Part shown: positions 1 to 8,060 of the stretch, one piece after another
Layout: the number at the start of each line of letters is the position of its first letter
Numbering within the stretch: the first letter of the stretch is position 1
Assembly (NCBI RefSeq): GCF_003584645.1
Contig: NZ_AP017928.1
Span: forward strand, 2,208,395-2,272,394
Length of the DNA stretch: 64,000 nucleotides
Direction: 5' to 3'
Source of the DNA: Methylocaldum marinum
GTDB taxonomy: Bacteria; Pseudomonadota; Gammaproteobacteria; Methylococcales; Methylococcaceae
The notes under the pieces: model-generated
What the model was told of the DNA's origin: nothing
What the model saw: the letters and a program-made list of their open reading frames with translations, nothing else
Database searches by the model: none
Translations under genes and position numbers: made by a program

Positions 1-863
1 AAGCTCTGCGGCCGCTGACCTTCGCCGGCCGCGACAAGCTCTGGAGCGCTGAGCGCAGGGCCGACGGATCGGTCGACTTCAAGAGCGACCCGCCCGAGGC
101 GGAACCGGTGGCCGTCATTGGCGCCCGAGCCTGCGATCTGGCCGCGCTATACATTTACGACCGGCACTTCATGCAGGGCGCATATCCCGATCCCTGGTAC
201 ACGGCGCGGCGGCAGAACCTGTTCCTGGTCGCGGTCCATTGCACCCATCCCTCCCTCAACTGCTTTTGCGCCTCCACCGGCGACGGACCGCGGGCGACCT
301 ACGGCTACGATCTGGCACTTTCCGAATTGGACGAGGGCTTCTTGATCGACGCACGAAGTGAAAAGGGTGAACGGATTCTCGCCGCGCTGCCGGTCCGGGA
401 AGCGAGTACCGAACAAATCGAAACCGCCGACCGGGAAATCGAAGACGCCGCCGGAAGCCAGGTCAAGGAGGTACCTTCCCGAAATCTGAAAGACGTCCTG
501 TTCGCCCGTCTCGATCACCCCCGGTGGAACGAAGTGGCGCAGCGCTGCCTTTCCTGCACCAATTGTACCCTGGTCTGCCCCACCTGCTTCTGCCATAGCG
601 AGAACGATGTGCCGAGCCTCGACGGGAGCCGCAGCGAGCACTATCGGGAATGGGATTCCTGCTTCACCCAGAGGCACAGCTACATCCACGGCATCACCAT
701 CCGTCCCGATACCCGCACCCGTTATCGGCAATGGCTGACTCACAAGGTGGGCAGCTGGCACGACCAGTTCGGGCGCTCCGGCTGCGTGGGCTGCGGGCGC
801 TGCATCACCTGGTGTCCGGTGGGGATCGACATTACGGAAGAACTGGCGGCCATCTGCCGCTGA
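1..863 (+). CDS. hyhB: Group 3b [NiFe] hydrogenase beta subunit, iron-sulfur protein (5' end outside window)
   Basis: This is the electron-transfer subunit that passes electrons between the hydrogenase small subunit and the flavin subunit. The reading frame is open from base 3 with no stop, so the gene begins before the window; an internal ATG near 108 is not a credible start because conserved sequence lies upstream of it. Two cysteine clusters of 4Fe-4S type are seen in the C-terminal half: CLSCTNCTLVCPTC around 546-590 and CVGCGRCITWCP around 784-820. The stop is followed after 8 bases by the gamma-subunit gene with a GAGGAG ribosome site, and the five genes to 4422 run head to tail. The family is the sulfhydrogenase beta-subunit type. 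Identity rests on the Fe-S motifs and operon context. Confidence 0.9.
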   Translation, partial: ALRPLTFAGRDKLWSAERRADGSVDFKSDPPEAEPVAVIGARACDLAALYIYDRHFMQGAYPDPWYTARRQNLFLVAVHCTHPSLNCFCASTGDGPRATYGYDLALSELDEGFLIDARSEKGERILAALPVREASTEQIETADREIEDAAGSQVKEVPSRNLKDVLFARLDHPRWNEVAQRCLSCTNCTLVCPTCFCHSENDVPSLDGSRSEHYREWDSCFTQRHSYIHGITIRPDTRTRYRQWLTHKVGSWHDQFGRSGCVGCGRCITWCPVGIDITEELAAICR

Positions 864-871
864 GGAGGCCC

Positions 872-1705
872 ATGCAAAATCCTTATCTGCCGCGCGAAGC
901 CGAAATCGTCGAACGCGTCCAGGAGGCGCCGACCATCTTCACCCTGAAGCTGAGGTTCACCGATCCGGCCGCCCAAGGCGCCTACGGATACGTACCCGGC
1001 CAGTTCAACATGATTTACCTCTACGGCATCGGCGAGGTGGCGATTTCCATCGTCTCCGATCCCGACGAGACCGAAACGCTGGACCACACGATCAGGGCCG
1101 TCGGCCGCGTCACCCGCGCGCTGAGCCGGCTCCAGCCGGGCGACCGGATCGGCGTGCGCGGTCCCTACGGGCGCGGATGGCCTCTGCTCGAGGCTCAGGG
1201 AAAGGATGTCGCGCTCATCACCGGAGGGCTCGGCTGCGCGCCGCTGGTTTCGGTCATCCGCTACATCGTGGCGCGGCGCGAGCGCTTCCGGCGGCTCTTG
1301 ATCATGCAGGGCGTCAAACGCTCCGACGACCTCATCTGGCACGAGCAGTACCAGCGATGGAGGGAATTGCCGGATACGCAGGTGCTTTTGGCGGCGGAAG
1401 TGGCCGAGCCCGGCTGGACCTGGCATCAGGGCCTGGTAACCGCGCTGTTCGACCGGACCCATATCGATCCCGGCCAGACCATCGTATTCCTGTGCGGCCC
1501 CGAGCCGATGATGCGTGCTTCCATCTACGAGCTCGGCCAGCGCGGCGTGGCCGACGGGAACATCTGGCTCAGCATGGAGCGCAACATGCACTGCGGCATC
1601 GGCCATTGCGGACACTGCATGATCGGCGCGCCCTTCGTGTGCCGCAACGGCCCGGTGTTTCCCTATCCCGAATTGAAGGCCCTCCTGGGCAAGAAGGGGT
1701 TCTGA
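872..1705 (+). CDS. hyhG: Group 3b [NiFe] hydrogenase gamma subunit, FAD/NAD(P)-binding
   Basis: A 277-residue ferredoxin-NADP reductase-type protein that links the hydrogenase to NAD(P)(H). It has an N-terminal FAD-binding barrel (PGQFNMIYL, residues about 44-52), a nucleotide-binding domain (GGLGCAPL, about residue 116), a CGPEPMM motif near residue 210, and a C-terminal 2Fe-2S cluster with closely spaced cysteines (MHCGIGHCGHCMIG, about 240-252, plus VCRNGPVF). The ATG at 872 follows GAGGAGG, which decides against longer in-frame starts. The next gene begins one base after its stop. In cells this module normally couples H2 oxidation to NADPH formation or the reverse reaction; the direction cannot be told from sequence. 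Confidence 0.92.
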   Translation: MQNPYLPREAEIVERVQEAPTIFTLKLRFTDPAAQGAYGYVPGQFNMIYLYGIGEVAISIVSDPDETETLDHTIRAVGRVTRALSRLQPGDRIGVRGPYGRGWPLLEAQGKDVALITGGLGCAPLVSVIRYIVARRERFRRLLIMQGVKRSDDLIWHEQYQRWRELPDTQVLLAAEVAEPGWTWHQGLVTALFDRTHIDPGQTIVFLCGPEPMMRASIYELGQRGVADGNIWLSMERNMHCGIGHCGHCMIGAPFVCRNGPVFPYPELKALLGKKGF

Positions 1706-1706
1706 C

Positions 1707-2621
1707 ATGGACAGAAAGCTTCGCGTCGCGGTCCATAAATTTTCGTCCTGCGATGGTTGTCAGCTGGCCTTTCTCAATGCCGGCGAAAAACTGGTGGAAC
1801 TGTTCGAGCTGGCGGACGTGGTGCACTTTGCCGAAGCCGGAATCGTCGACCCCGATGCGCCGGCCGAGCTCGCCTTCATCGAAGGCAGCATCTCCACCCA
1901 CGAAGAGCAGGAGCGCATCCGCCGCATCCGCGAAAACACCCGCTTCCTCGTGCCCATCGGCGCCTGCGCCACCTCGGGCTGCCTGCAGGCGCTGCGCAAC
2001 CAGGCGGACGCCGCGCGCTGGTTCGCCGACGTCTATTCCGACCCTTCGAAGATCGACCACCTGGACACCGCGACGCCCATCGCCGCCAACGTGCCCGTGG
2101 ACCTGGAGCTGTGGGGCTGTCCGGTCAACACCCGGCAGGTCATGGCGACGGTGAGTTCGCTGCTACTCGGCGCCCCGCCGCGGGACGATAACGAAAAGAT
2201 CTGCATGGAATGCAAGCGGAAAAACATCGTCTGCGTCATGGTGACCCAGGGGCAGCACTGCATGGGACCAGTCACCCGCACCGGCTGCGGCGTGCTGTGC
2301 CCCGGCATAGGCCGCGACTGCTACGGCTGCTACGGGCCGGCGGAGAACATCAACGGCGACGCCTGGGGCCGCTGGTTCGAGCAGAAAGGCATGCCCGCGG
2401 AGCGCATCGCCCGCCGCTTCCGCTACATCAACAGCGAGGCCGAAGCCTTCCGCGAAGCCGGCAAGCATTGGAGAGATCGGACGGGCCCGAAGCCAGCAAA
2501 TGATGCCTCGGACCCGTCTGATCTCTCTCCCTCATCCGGCCCTTCGGGCCACCTTCTCCCAAAGGGAGAAGGAAACAAAGCGCGGTCTTCGACCGCCAAT
2601 TCATCGAACGAGAAATCATGA
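1707..2621 (+). CDS. hyhS: Group 3b [NiFe] hydrogenase small (delta) subunit with repeat-encoded tail
   Basis: The small subunit carries Fe-S clusters that wire the NiFe centre to the beta subunit. The proximal-cluster motif CDGC lies at residues 15-18, with GACATSG near 90, a GCPVN motif near 138, and a cysteine-rich C-terminal half (CMECKRKN, QHCMGPVTRTGCG, CPGIGRDCYGC). The conserved protein ends near residue 257. The last 45 or so residues are low-complexity (Ser, Pro, Gly, Lys) and are encoded by a dispersed palindromic DNA repeat at about 2515-2572, so this tail is probably not part of the ancestral fold. Its stop overlaps the large-subunit start (ATGA at 2618-2621), implying translational coupling. 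Confidence 0.92.
   Translation: MDRKLRVAVHKFSSCDGCQLAFLNAGEKLVELFELADVVHFAEAGIVDPDAPAELAFIEGSISTHEEQERIRRIRENTRFLVPIGACATSGCLQALRNQADAARWFADVYSDPSKIDHLDTATPIAANVPVDLELWGCPVNTRQVMATVSSLLLGAPPRDDNEKICMECKRKNIVCVMVTQGQHCMGPVTRTGCGVLCPGIGRDCYGCYGPAENINGDAWGRWFEQKGMPAERIARRFRYINSEAEAFREAGKHWRDRTGPKPANDASDPSDLSPSSGPSGHLLPKGEGNKARSSTANSSNEKS
2515..2572. repeat. Palindromic intergenic-type repeat inside hyhS
   Basis: The sequence contains the hairpin GGCCCTTCGGGCC and the flanking arms TCTCCCT and AGGGAGA typical of dispersed bacterial intergenic repeats of the type CCTTCTCCC...GGGAGAAGG. Here it is translated as the C-terminal tail of the hydrogenase small subunit. That such repeats are normally intergenic is general knowledge; the insertion history is inferred. 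Confidence 0.6.
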
Positions 2622-3913
2622 ACGAGCGCCGGGAAATCAAGATCAACGTGCCCGTCCTGGCGCGGGTCGAGGGCGAAGGCGCCCTCGATCTCCATATCCG
2701 CGACGGCCGCATCGAACACCTGAAGTTCAGCATCGGCGAGCCGCCGCGCCTGTTCGAGAAGTTCCTGGAGGGCCGCGACGCCTTCGAGGTGCCCGATATG
2801 GTGGCACGCATCTGCGGCATCTGTCCGGTGGCTTACCAGATGAGCGCGGTGCAGGCCCTGGAAAGCCTGTTCGGCTGGCGCTCCACGCCCTGGATAGAAG
2901 CCATGCGCCGGGCCATGTACTGCGGCGAATGGATTCAGAGCCATAGCCTGCACATCCACCTGCTGGCGGCGCCCGATTTCTTCGGATACTCCAGCGCTCC
3001 GGAAATGGCGCGGGATTATCCGGACGAGGTCCGCCGCGGGCTGCGCCTTCAAAGTCTCGGCAACGAACTGATCCGGCTGTTCGGCGCGCGCTCGGTGCAT
3101 CCGGTGGGCGCGCGGCTCGGCGGGTTCCATTCCGCGCCGCCCAAGGACCGGGTGATAAGGCTCTTGGACCGGCTGCGAGCCGCCCTGCCGGATGCGGAAA
3201 ACCTGGTCGCCTGGACCGCGAGTGTCGATGTGCCTCAAGACCAACAGGACTTCGTCAGCGTGGCGCTGCGGCACCCGAGCGAATACCCGCTCTATTCCGG
3301 CCGCATCGTTTCGGACACCGGTCTCGACATCCCGGTCGACCGCTACGAGGATCACTTCAGGGAGCACCAGGAAGCCCATTCCACCGCCCTTTATTCCCTG
3401 CTCGACGGACGGTCTTATCTGGTCGGCCCTCTGGCGCGGCTCAACCTGAATTGGGACCGGCTGCCGGAACCGGTGCGCTCCACGCTGGCGAAAACCGGCA
3501 TCCCCTTCCCTTCCCGCAACATGTTCCACAGCATGCTGGCGCGCGCCGTCGAGATTCACTTCGCCATCGTGGAAGCCATACGGCTGCTGGAAAACTACGA
3601 GCCCGACATCCCGTTCGTCTCCGGCGAATGCCGCGCCCGCAGCGGATTCGGCTGCACCGAGGCGCCGCGCGGACTGCTCTGGCACCGCTACGATGTCGGC
3701 GAGAGCGGAAAAATCCTCAAGGCCCGCATCGTCCCCCCGACCAGCCAGAACCAGGCGCGCATCGCCGAGGACCTGCACCGTTCGATCGAAGCCTTCGGGC
3801 TGGACCGCGCCGACGACGAACTACGGCTGCACGGGGAAAAGGTCATCCGCAATTACGATCCGTGCATTTCCTGCGCCACGCATTTCCTGAAACTGAAGGT
3901 AATTCGCGAATGA
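2618..3913 (+). CDS. hyhL: Group 3b [NiFe] hydrogenase large (alpha) subunit, catalytic
   Basis: The 431-residue catalytic subunit binds the NiFe(CN)2CO centre and splits or forms H2. The two nickel-ligand cysteine pairs are both present: RICGICPVAYQ with Cys66 and Cys69, and DPCISCATH with Cys416 and Cys419. Nine residues follow the terminal His, fitting a C-terminal peptide removed by a maturation endopeptidase, and a candidate protease gene overlaps the stop (ATGA at 3910-3913). The domain order and the company of FAD/NAD and Fe-S subunits place it in group 3b (bidirectional, NADP-linked, cytoplasmic) rather than a membrane uptake enzyme. No twin-arginine signal is present on the small subunit, which agrees with a cytoplasmic location. 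Confidence 0.95.
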   Translation: MNERREIKINVPVLARVEGEGALDLHIRDGRIEHLKFSIGEPPRLFEKFLEGRDAFEVPDMVARICGICPVAYQMSAVQALESLFGWRSTPWIEAMRRAMYCGEWIQSHSLHIHLLAAPDFFGYSSAPEMARDYPDEVRRGLRLQSLGNELIRLFGARSVHPVGARLGGFHSAPPKDRVIRLLDRLRAALPDAENLVAWTASVDVPQDQQDFVSVALRHPSEYPLYSGRIVSDTGLDIPVDRYEDHFREHQEAHSTALYSLLDGRSYLVGPLARLNLNWDRLPEPVRSTLAKTGIPFPSRNMFHSMLARAVEIHFAIVEAIRLLENYEPDIPFVSGECRARSGFGCTEAPRGLLWHRYDVGESGKILKARIVPPTSQNQARIAEDLHRSIEAFGLDRADDELRLHGEKVIRNYDPCISCATHFLKLKVIRE

Positions 3914-4422
3914 CGCCGGTTCGCGTTCTGGGGCTGGGTTCGCCGTTCGGAGACGACCGGGCCGGCTGGTTAGCGGTGGAAAACCTGATGCGATCGGACG
4001 GCTTCCGCGCGCTGCCCAAGGGACTCGCGTCGACCCAAATCTGCGACCCGGTCGGCAACAATCTCCTTGACGCCATGCGGGGCGCGAATCTCGCGATCCT
4101 GATCGATGCCGCGCAATCCGGCTCGGCGCCGGGTACGGTCCGGCGCTTCGAGGCGCGGCAAATCGAAGACGGCAACGAGCCCTGCTCCAGCCACGGCTTC
4201 GGGCTTTCCGCGACCCTGGCCATGGGCAGGGCTCTGAACGATCTGCCGGACACAGTCGTGATATTGCTCGTCGAAATTCCGGCCGATGCCGAATTCGGAC
4301 CGGCCGAAGACTTGAGCGCGCCGGTGGCGGTCGCGCTCCCCCATTTGACGCTCGCCGTGCTGAACGAAATCGCGGAGTGGACGGCGCGGGGCATTCGCGA
4401 GCCTGCGCGGAGTAGCGCCTGA
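3910..4422 (+). CDS. Hydrogenase maturation protease
   Basis: A 170-residue HyaD/HycI-type endopeptidase expected to trim the large-subunit C terminus after nickel insertion. It opens with the family motif VLGLGSPFGDDRAGW (residues 5-19) holding the first metal-binding acidic residues, has LIDAAQSG (second conserved Asp, near residue 67) and a SSHGFGL segment carrying the conserved His near residue 94. The start overlaps the stop of the large subunit. It is the last gene of the hydrogenase operon in this window; no hypA-F genes are visible, so the other maturation factors must lie elsewhere or upstream. Confidence 0.9.
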   Translation: MTPVRVLGLGSPFGDDRAGWLAVENLMRSDGFRALPKGLASTQICDPVGNNLLDAMRGANLAILIDAAQSGSAPGTVRRFEARQIEDGNEPCSSHGFGLSATLAMGRALNDLPDTVVILLVEIPADAEFGPAEDLSAPVAVALPHLTLAVLNEIAEWTARGIREPARSSA

Positions 4423-4442
4423 ACCCTTACAGGAGGCCCGAC

Positions 4443-5804
4443 ATGGCATTCCACACAAGCCTGTTCCCTCGATGGCGCGGAATCTTTGCGGTACTGTTGC
4501 TGAGCATCTGCCAGATCGCGTCCGCCAAACGGGTGGAGGAGTCGTCGTACCGCTACCCCTACAAAAACCCTTATCTCGCCACCGCCACCGTCGCCATCCT
4601 CAAAGACCGGGAACAGCGCTATGTCTGGGAGGAAACCCAGCATTTGGACCTGACGCTGATTCCGGGCCGGAACGATGTTCCGCTGCTCGAAGGAAAAGGA
4701 AAACTGCGGGTCCGCTATTCGCCGCATCCGGGACCCGCGCCGCTGGTGTTTCTCCTGCCGGGATTCGGCGGTTCCGCCTATTCGGGCGCCGCCCGTTATC
4801 TCGCGCAGCTGCTCACCGACCATGGATTTCAGGTGCTGTCGCTGCCCTCCCCGTTTCACTGGAACTTCGCGTTGGCGGCCAGCCGCTCAGCCTTGCCGGG
4901 CCTCACCGAAAAAGACAGCGAGGACGTGTACCGCGCCATGCAAGCCGCTCTGAACGCCGTGCGCGAGCGGTTTCATCCGGAAATCACCCGAATCGGCCTG
5001 ATCGGTCTGAGCCACGGCGCATTGACGGCGGCTTTCGTGCGCAAGCTCGACTCCGAAAGAAAGGAAATCGGCCTCGACGCCACGCTGATGATCAACCCTC
5101 CCATCGATCTGCTCGGGGCGATCCGCACGATAGAGCAGTTGGCGGATCTGGAACGGCGCTACACGAAACAGCAAAGATCGAACATCCAGTCCTACGCCAT
5201 CGGCACCGGCAGTGCCGCCCTCGGCCGGGACATCGAGGATCCCGCTTATTTCGCGGATTGGGACCGGCGCCTCGAACTGAGTGACGAACAAATCCGCTAT
5301 CTGATCGGATGGACTTTGCGTCAGCCGGTGGGAAGCTCGCTCTACGTCAGTTCCCTGGTCCACCCGTCGATGGGATTTCTCCGTGCCCCGATAACCCCGG
5401 ATTATCGCAGCGCGCGGCTGGAAGAGGCGAGATCCTATAGCCTCATGGCTTATCTACAACGGGTCCTAGTGCCACAGCTGGAACGTACCGGCAAACGGAA
5501 GCTCCGCTTCGAGGAACTGATCAAAGCGTCCTCCCTGAAAAGCGTCGCGCCGGCCCTGAGCGGCGATCCGACGGTTTATCTCATGCATAACGCGGATGAC
5601 TTCCTGGTGTCCGAAGTGGACCTGGCATTCGCCGAAAGGATTTTCGGAGAGCGCGCCATTATCTATCCCCGCGGCGGCCATCTCGGCAACCTCTGGTATA
5701 CGCAGAACCGTCGGGACATACTGACGATGCTGAAACCGCTGCTGGGCCAGCATACCGACGAGAGACGAACCGCGAAGGGCCCTTCCACCGCCGCCGCGCC
5801 TTAG
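4443..5804 (+). CDS. Secreted alpha/beta hydrolase, function unknown
   Basis: A 453-residue protein with an N-terminal hydrophobic segment (residues 12-28, ending ASA) that looks like a signal peptide, so it is probably periplasmic. The alpha/beta-hydrolase core shows FLLPGFGGSAY (oxyanion-hole strand, around residue 105) and a nucleophile elbow GLSHG near residue 195; a late Asp in HNADDFLV and a His in GGHLGNL complete a plausible triad. The ATG follows AGGAGG (4431-4436). Substrate is not evident. It starts 20 bases after the hydrogenase protease and might be cotranscribed with it, but nothing links the functions. Confidence 0.75.
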   Translation: MAFHTSLFPRWRGIFAVLLLSICQIASAKRVEESSYRYPYKNPYLATATVAILKDREQRYVWEETQHLDLTLIPGRNDVPLLEGKGKLRVRYSPHPGPAPLVFLLPGFGGSAYSGAARYLAQLLTDHGFQVLSLPSPFHWNFALAASRSALPGLTEKDSEDVYRAMQAALNAVRERFHPEITRIGLIGLSHGALTAAFVRKLDSERKEIGLDATLMINPPIDLLGAIRTIEQLADLERRYTKQQRSNIQSYAIGTGSAALGRDIEDPAYFADWDRRLELSDEQIRYLIGWTLRQPVGSSLYVSSLVHPSMGFLRAPITPDYRSARLEEARSYSLMAYLQRVLVPQLERTGKRKLRFEELIKASSLKSVAPALSGDPTVYLMHNADDFLVSEVDLAFAERIFGERAIIYPRGGHLGNLWYTQNRRDILTMLKPLLGQHTDERRTAKGPSTAAAP

Positions 5805-6084
5805 AAGTGTTTTCATCTCGCTCGTATGGCAATACAAGCTTGGCGGAAGTGGTTGCGCCTTCGGTTCGGGTGGATCGATTCAAAGCGTTGTAGATACCGC
5901 TCTGGAAATCAAGACGCAAGCCGTGGGCCGAGCGGAAGCATGTCGCGAAGGGATTCACAACCTACAGCGGCACAGTCGCAGGCCGGTAATCCCGTACCGA
6001 CGTAAGCGGTTGGTCAACCCGCGGCGTCGGAAAGGCGTTCGCGACCTACTCGGGAACGCCGGTACAGTTGGTATGAAAACACTT
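5805..6084. mobile_element. 280-bp MITE-like element with 12-bp terminal inverted repeats
   Basis: The ends AAGTGTTTTCAT (5805-5816) and ATGAAAACACTT (6073-6084) are exact inverted repeats. The element starts immediately after the hydrolase stop codon and contains no plausible gene. A second partial copy of its left end lies at 40796-40880. No flanking target duplication is obvious. It fills most of the gap between the hydrolase and hpnR. Confidence 0.6.
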
Positions 6085-6372
6085 TAGTCCGCATAGCATA
6101 GGCCCGCCGACCGCTTGCCTCTCGTTCGGATACCTACATCGTCACCGCAGTCCCCGGAACCGCCGCCCGTGCCAATGTCATGCGAAACGGCGGAACGCTG
6201 TCCTCTTCGACCGCCGCACCGGAAAAACGGAATGTCACCATTGACATGACTCCCAAATGCCATAGTCTCCCTTTTGACCCGACACCTTTCGGCGTTTACA
6301 GGACAGGGATTTTCCTGAACGAATCCGACAAGCAACGACTAATAATTAATAACCAATAAAGAGAAATCCCTC
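6085..6372. other. Leader region upstream of hpnR
   Basis: Non-coding stretch between the MITE-like element and hpnR. The last 40 bases are AT-rich (ACTAATAATTAATAACC), unlike the GC-rich surroundings, which fits a promoter or ribosome-access region; a GAGAAAT segment precedes the ATG. No recognisable riboswitch or operator was found. Confidence 0.4.
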
Positions 6373-7926
6373 ATGAAAATACTCGCCGTCCATCCCAGCC
6401 CTTTGATGTACACCAAGGTCTTTCTCCGTCTCGAGCCCTTAGGTTTGGAGATGGTGGCGGAATCGGTACGCCGCCTGGGGCACTCGGTCCGTCTGATCGA
6501 TCTTCAGGTGGAGACCCATCGGGACTTCTATCGCATGCTGGAAACCTGGCGGCCGGACGTCGTGGCCTTCGCCCTCAATTATCTGGCCAACGTCCCGGAA
6601 GTGATCGATCTCGCCAAGGACGCCAAGGACCGGCTGCCCGACAGCTTCGTTTGCATCGGCGGGCACAGCGCCTCGTTCACGGCCAAGGATCTGCTCCAGC
6701 ACGGCGAGGGCAAGATCGATTGCGTACTGCGCGGCGAGGGCGAGGCCGGATTTCCGAAGCTCCTGGAGGCGATCGAGCACGACCGCGATTCCGTGCATAA
6801 GGTGCCGGGAGCGGTCACCGCCGACGGCGAAGGTCCGCCGCCGGGCTTCGTCGCCGACCTCGACGAGGTCAGCCCGGCGCGGGATCTGGTCCGGCATCGC
6901 CGAAAATATTTCCTCGGCACGCTCGATCCCTGCGCCTCGATTGAATTCACCCGCGGCTGCCCCTGGGACTGCTCCTTTTGCAGCGCCTGGACCTTCTACG
7001 GCCGCAGCTACCGCGTCATGAGCCCCGAGAAAATCGTCGAGGACCTGAGCCGCGTCCGGGAACCCGGCGTCTTCATCGTCGACGACGTGGCTTTCATCCA
7101 GGACAAGCACGGCTTCGAAATCGGCGAAGCCGTCGCCCGCCGCGGAATCAAGAAGGAGTATTACCTCGAGACCCGGGGCGACGTGCTGCTCCGCAACAAG
7201 GACGTGTTCCGGTTCTGGAAAACATTGGGCATGGAGTACATGTTTCTCGGCGTCGAGGCCATCGACGAGGCCGGTCTCGCTCTTTATCGAAAAAGGGTGA
7301 GCCTGTCCAAGAACTTTGAGGCGCTGGAATTCGCCCGCTCCCTGGGGATCACCGTCGCCATCAACATCATCGCCGACCCCGACTGGGACCGGGACCGCTT
7401 CGAAACCATCCGCCAGTGGTGTCTGGAGATCCCCGAGATCGTCAACATCAGCGTCAACACGCCCTACCCCGGCACCGAAACCTGGCACACCGAATCCCGA
7501 AAGCTGACCACCCGCGACTACCGTTTGTTCGACATTCAGCACGCCGTTCTGCCCACCCGGCTGCCGCTGCCCGAGTTCTACGCGGAACTGGTGAAAACCC
7601 AGCAGGTGCTCAATCTGAAACACATGGGCTGGGAATCCCTCAAAGGCGCGGCCGGCATCGTCTTCCGCCGTCTGCTGCGGGGCCAGACCAACTTCCTGAA
7701 GAGCCTGTGGAAATTCAACAGCGTCTTCAACCCGGAACTGCAACTGGCGGACCACCGGCGTCCGGTCAAATACGAGATGTCCCTGCCGCCCGAGCGCAGC
7801 GAGCAGAAATTCAAGCCGCAAACCCTTTACGTGCACGAGATCCGCGAACGCAAGCCGCGCGCGCTGGACGAAGCGACCGAGCGCTTCGTCGACGAGAGCC
7901 GGACGGGCGCCTTAGCCGAGTCCTGA
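6373..7926 (+). CDS. hpnR: Hopanoid C-3 methylase, B12-binding radical SAM protein
   Basis: A 517-residue class B radical SAM methylase that adds a methyl group at C-3 of the hopanoid A ring, giving 3-methylhopanoids, lipids characteristic of aerobic methanotrophs. The N-terminal 140 residues form a cobalamin-binding Rossmann domain (opening MKILAVHPSPLMYTK; GGHSA near residue 97), followed by the radical SAM core with the CxxxCxxC cluster Cys196, Cys200, Cys203 (CPWDCSFC). The C-terminal 130 residues are the extension seen in HpnR. The enzyme needs cobalamin, whose synthesis genes lie at 22799-32275. A perfect hairpin sits five bases after the stop. HpnJ and other B12 radical SAM enzymes are the alternatives, but the N-terminal sequence fits HpnR best. 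Confidence 0.85.
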   Translation: MKILAVHPSPLMYTKVFLRLEPLGLEMVAESVRRLGHSVRLIDLQVETHRDFYRMLETWRPDVVAFALNYLANVPEVIDLAKDAKDRLPDSFVCIGGHSASFTAKDLLQHGEGKIDCVLRGEGEAGFPKLLEAIEHDRDSVHKVPGAVTADGEGPPPGFVADLDEVSPARDLVRHRRKYFLGTLDPCASIEFTRGCPWDCSFCSAWTFYGRSYRVMSPEKIVEDLSRVREPGVFIVDDVAFIQDKHGFEIGEAVARRGIKKEYYLETRGDVLLRNKDVFRFWKTLGMEYMFLGVEAIDEAGLALYRKRVSLSKNFEALEFARSLGITVAINIIADPDWDRDRFETIRQWCLEIPEIVNISVNTPYPGTETWHTESRKLTTRDYRLFDIQHAVLPTRLPLPEFYAELVKTQQVLNLKHMGWESLKGAAGIVFRRLLRGQTNFLKSLWKFNSVFNPELQLADHRRPVKYEMSLPPERSEQKFKPQTLYVHEIRERKPRALDEATERFVDESRTGALAES

Positions 7927-7930
7927 TGCG

Positions 7931-7958
7931 GTTCGTCGGCAATCCTTTGCCGACGAAC
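7931..7958. repeat. Dispersed palindrome, family A (copy 1), possible terminator
   Basis: A perfect 12-bp inverted repeat, GTTCGTCGGCAA with a TCCT loop, directly after the hpnR stop. Related copies are at 12985-13050, 40879-40906 and 56215-56234. It may act as a transcript-end hairpin although no T-run follows. Confidence 0.7.
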
Positions 7959-8060
7959 CTTTCTACACCAGACCGAAAAATGCTCTTGCAGTCGCCATAG
8001 CCATGGCAGAAGAGATCGGCCAACGGCGAGCATCCGCAAAACCGGAGCCCGCATTAGAGG

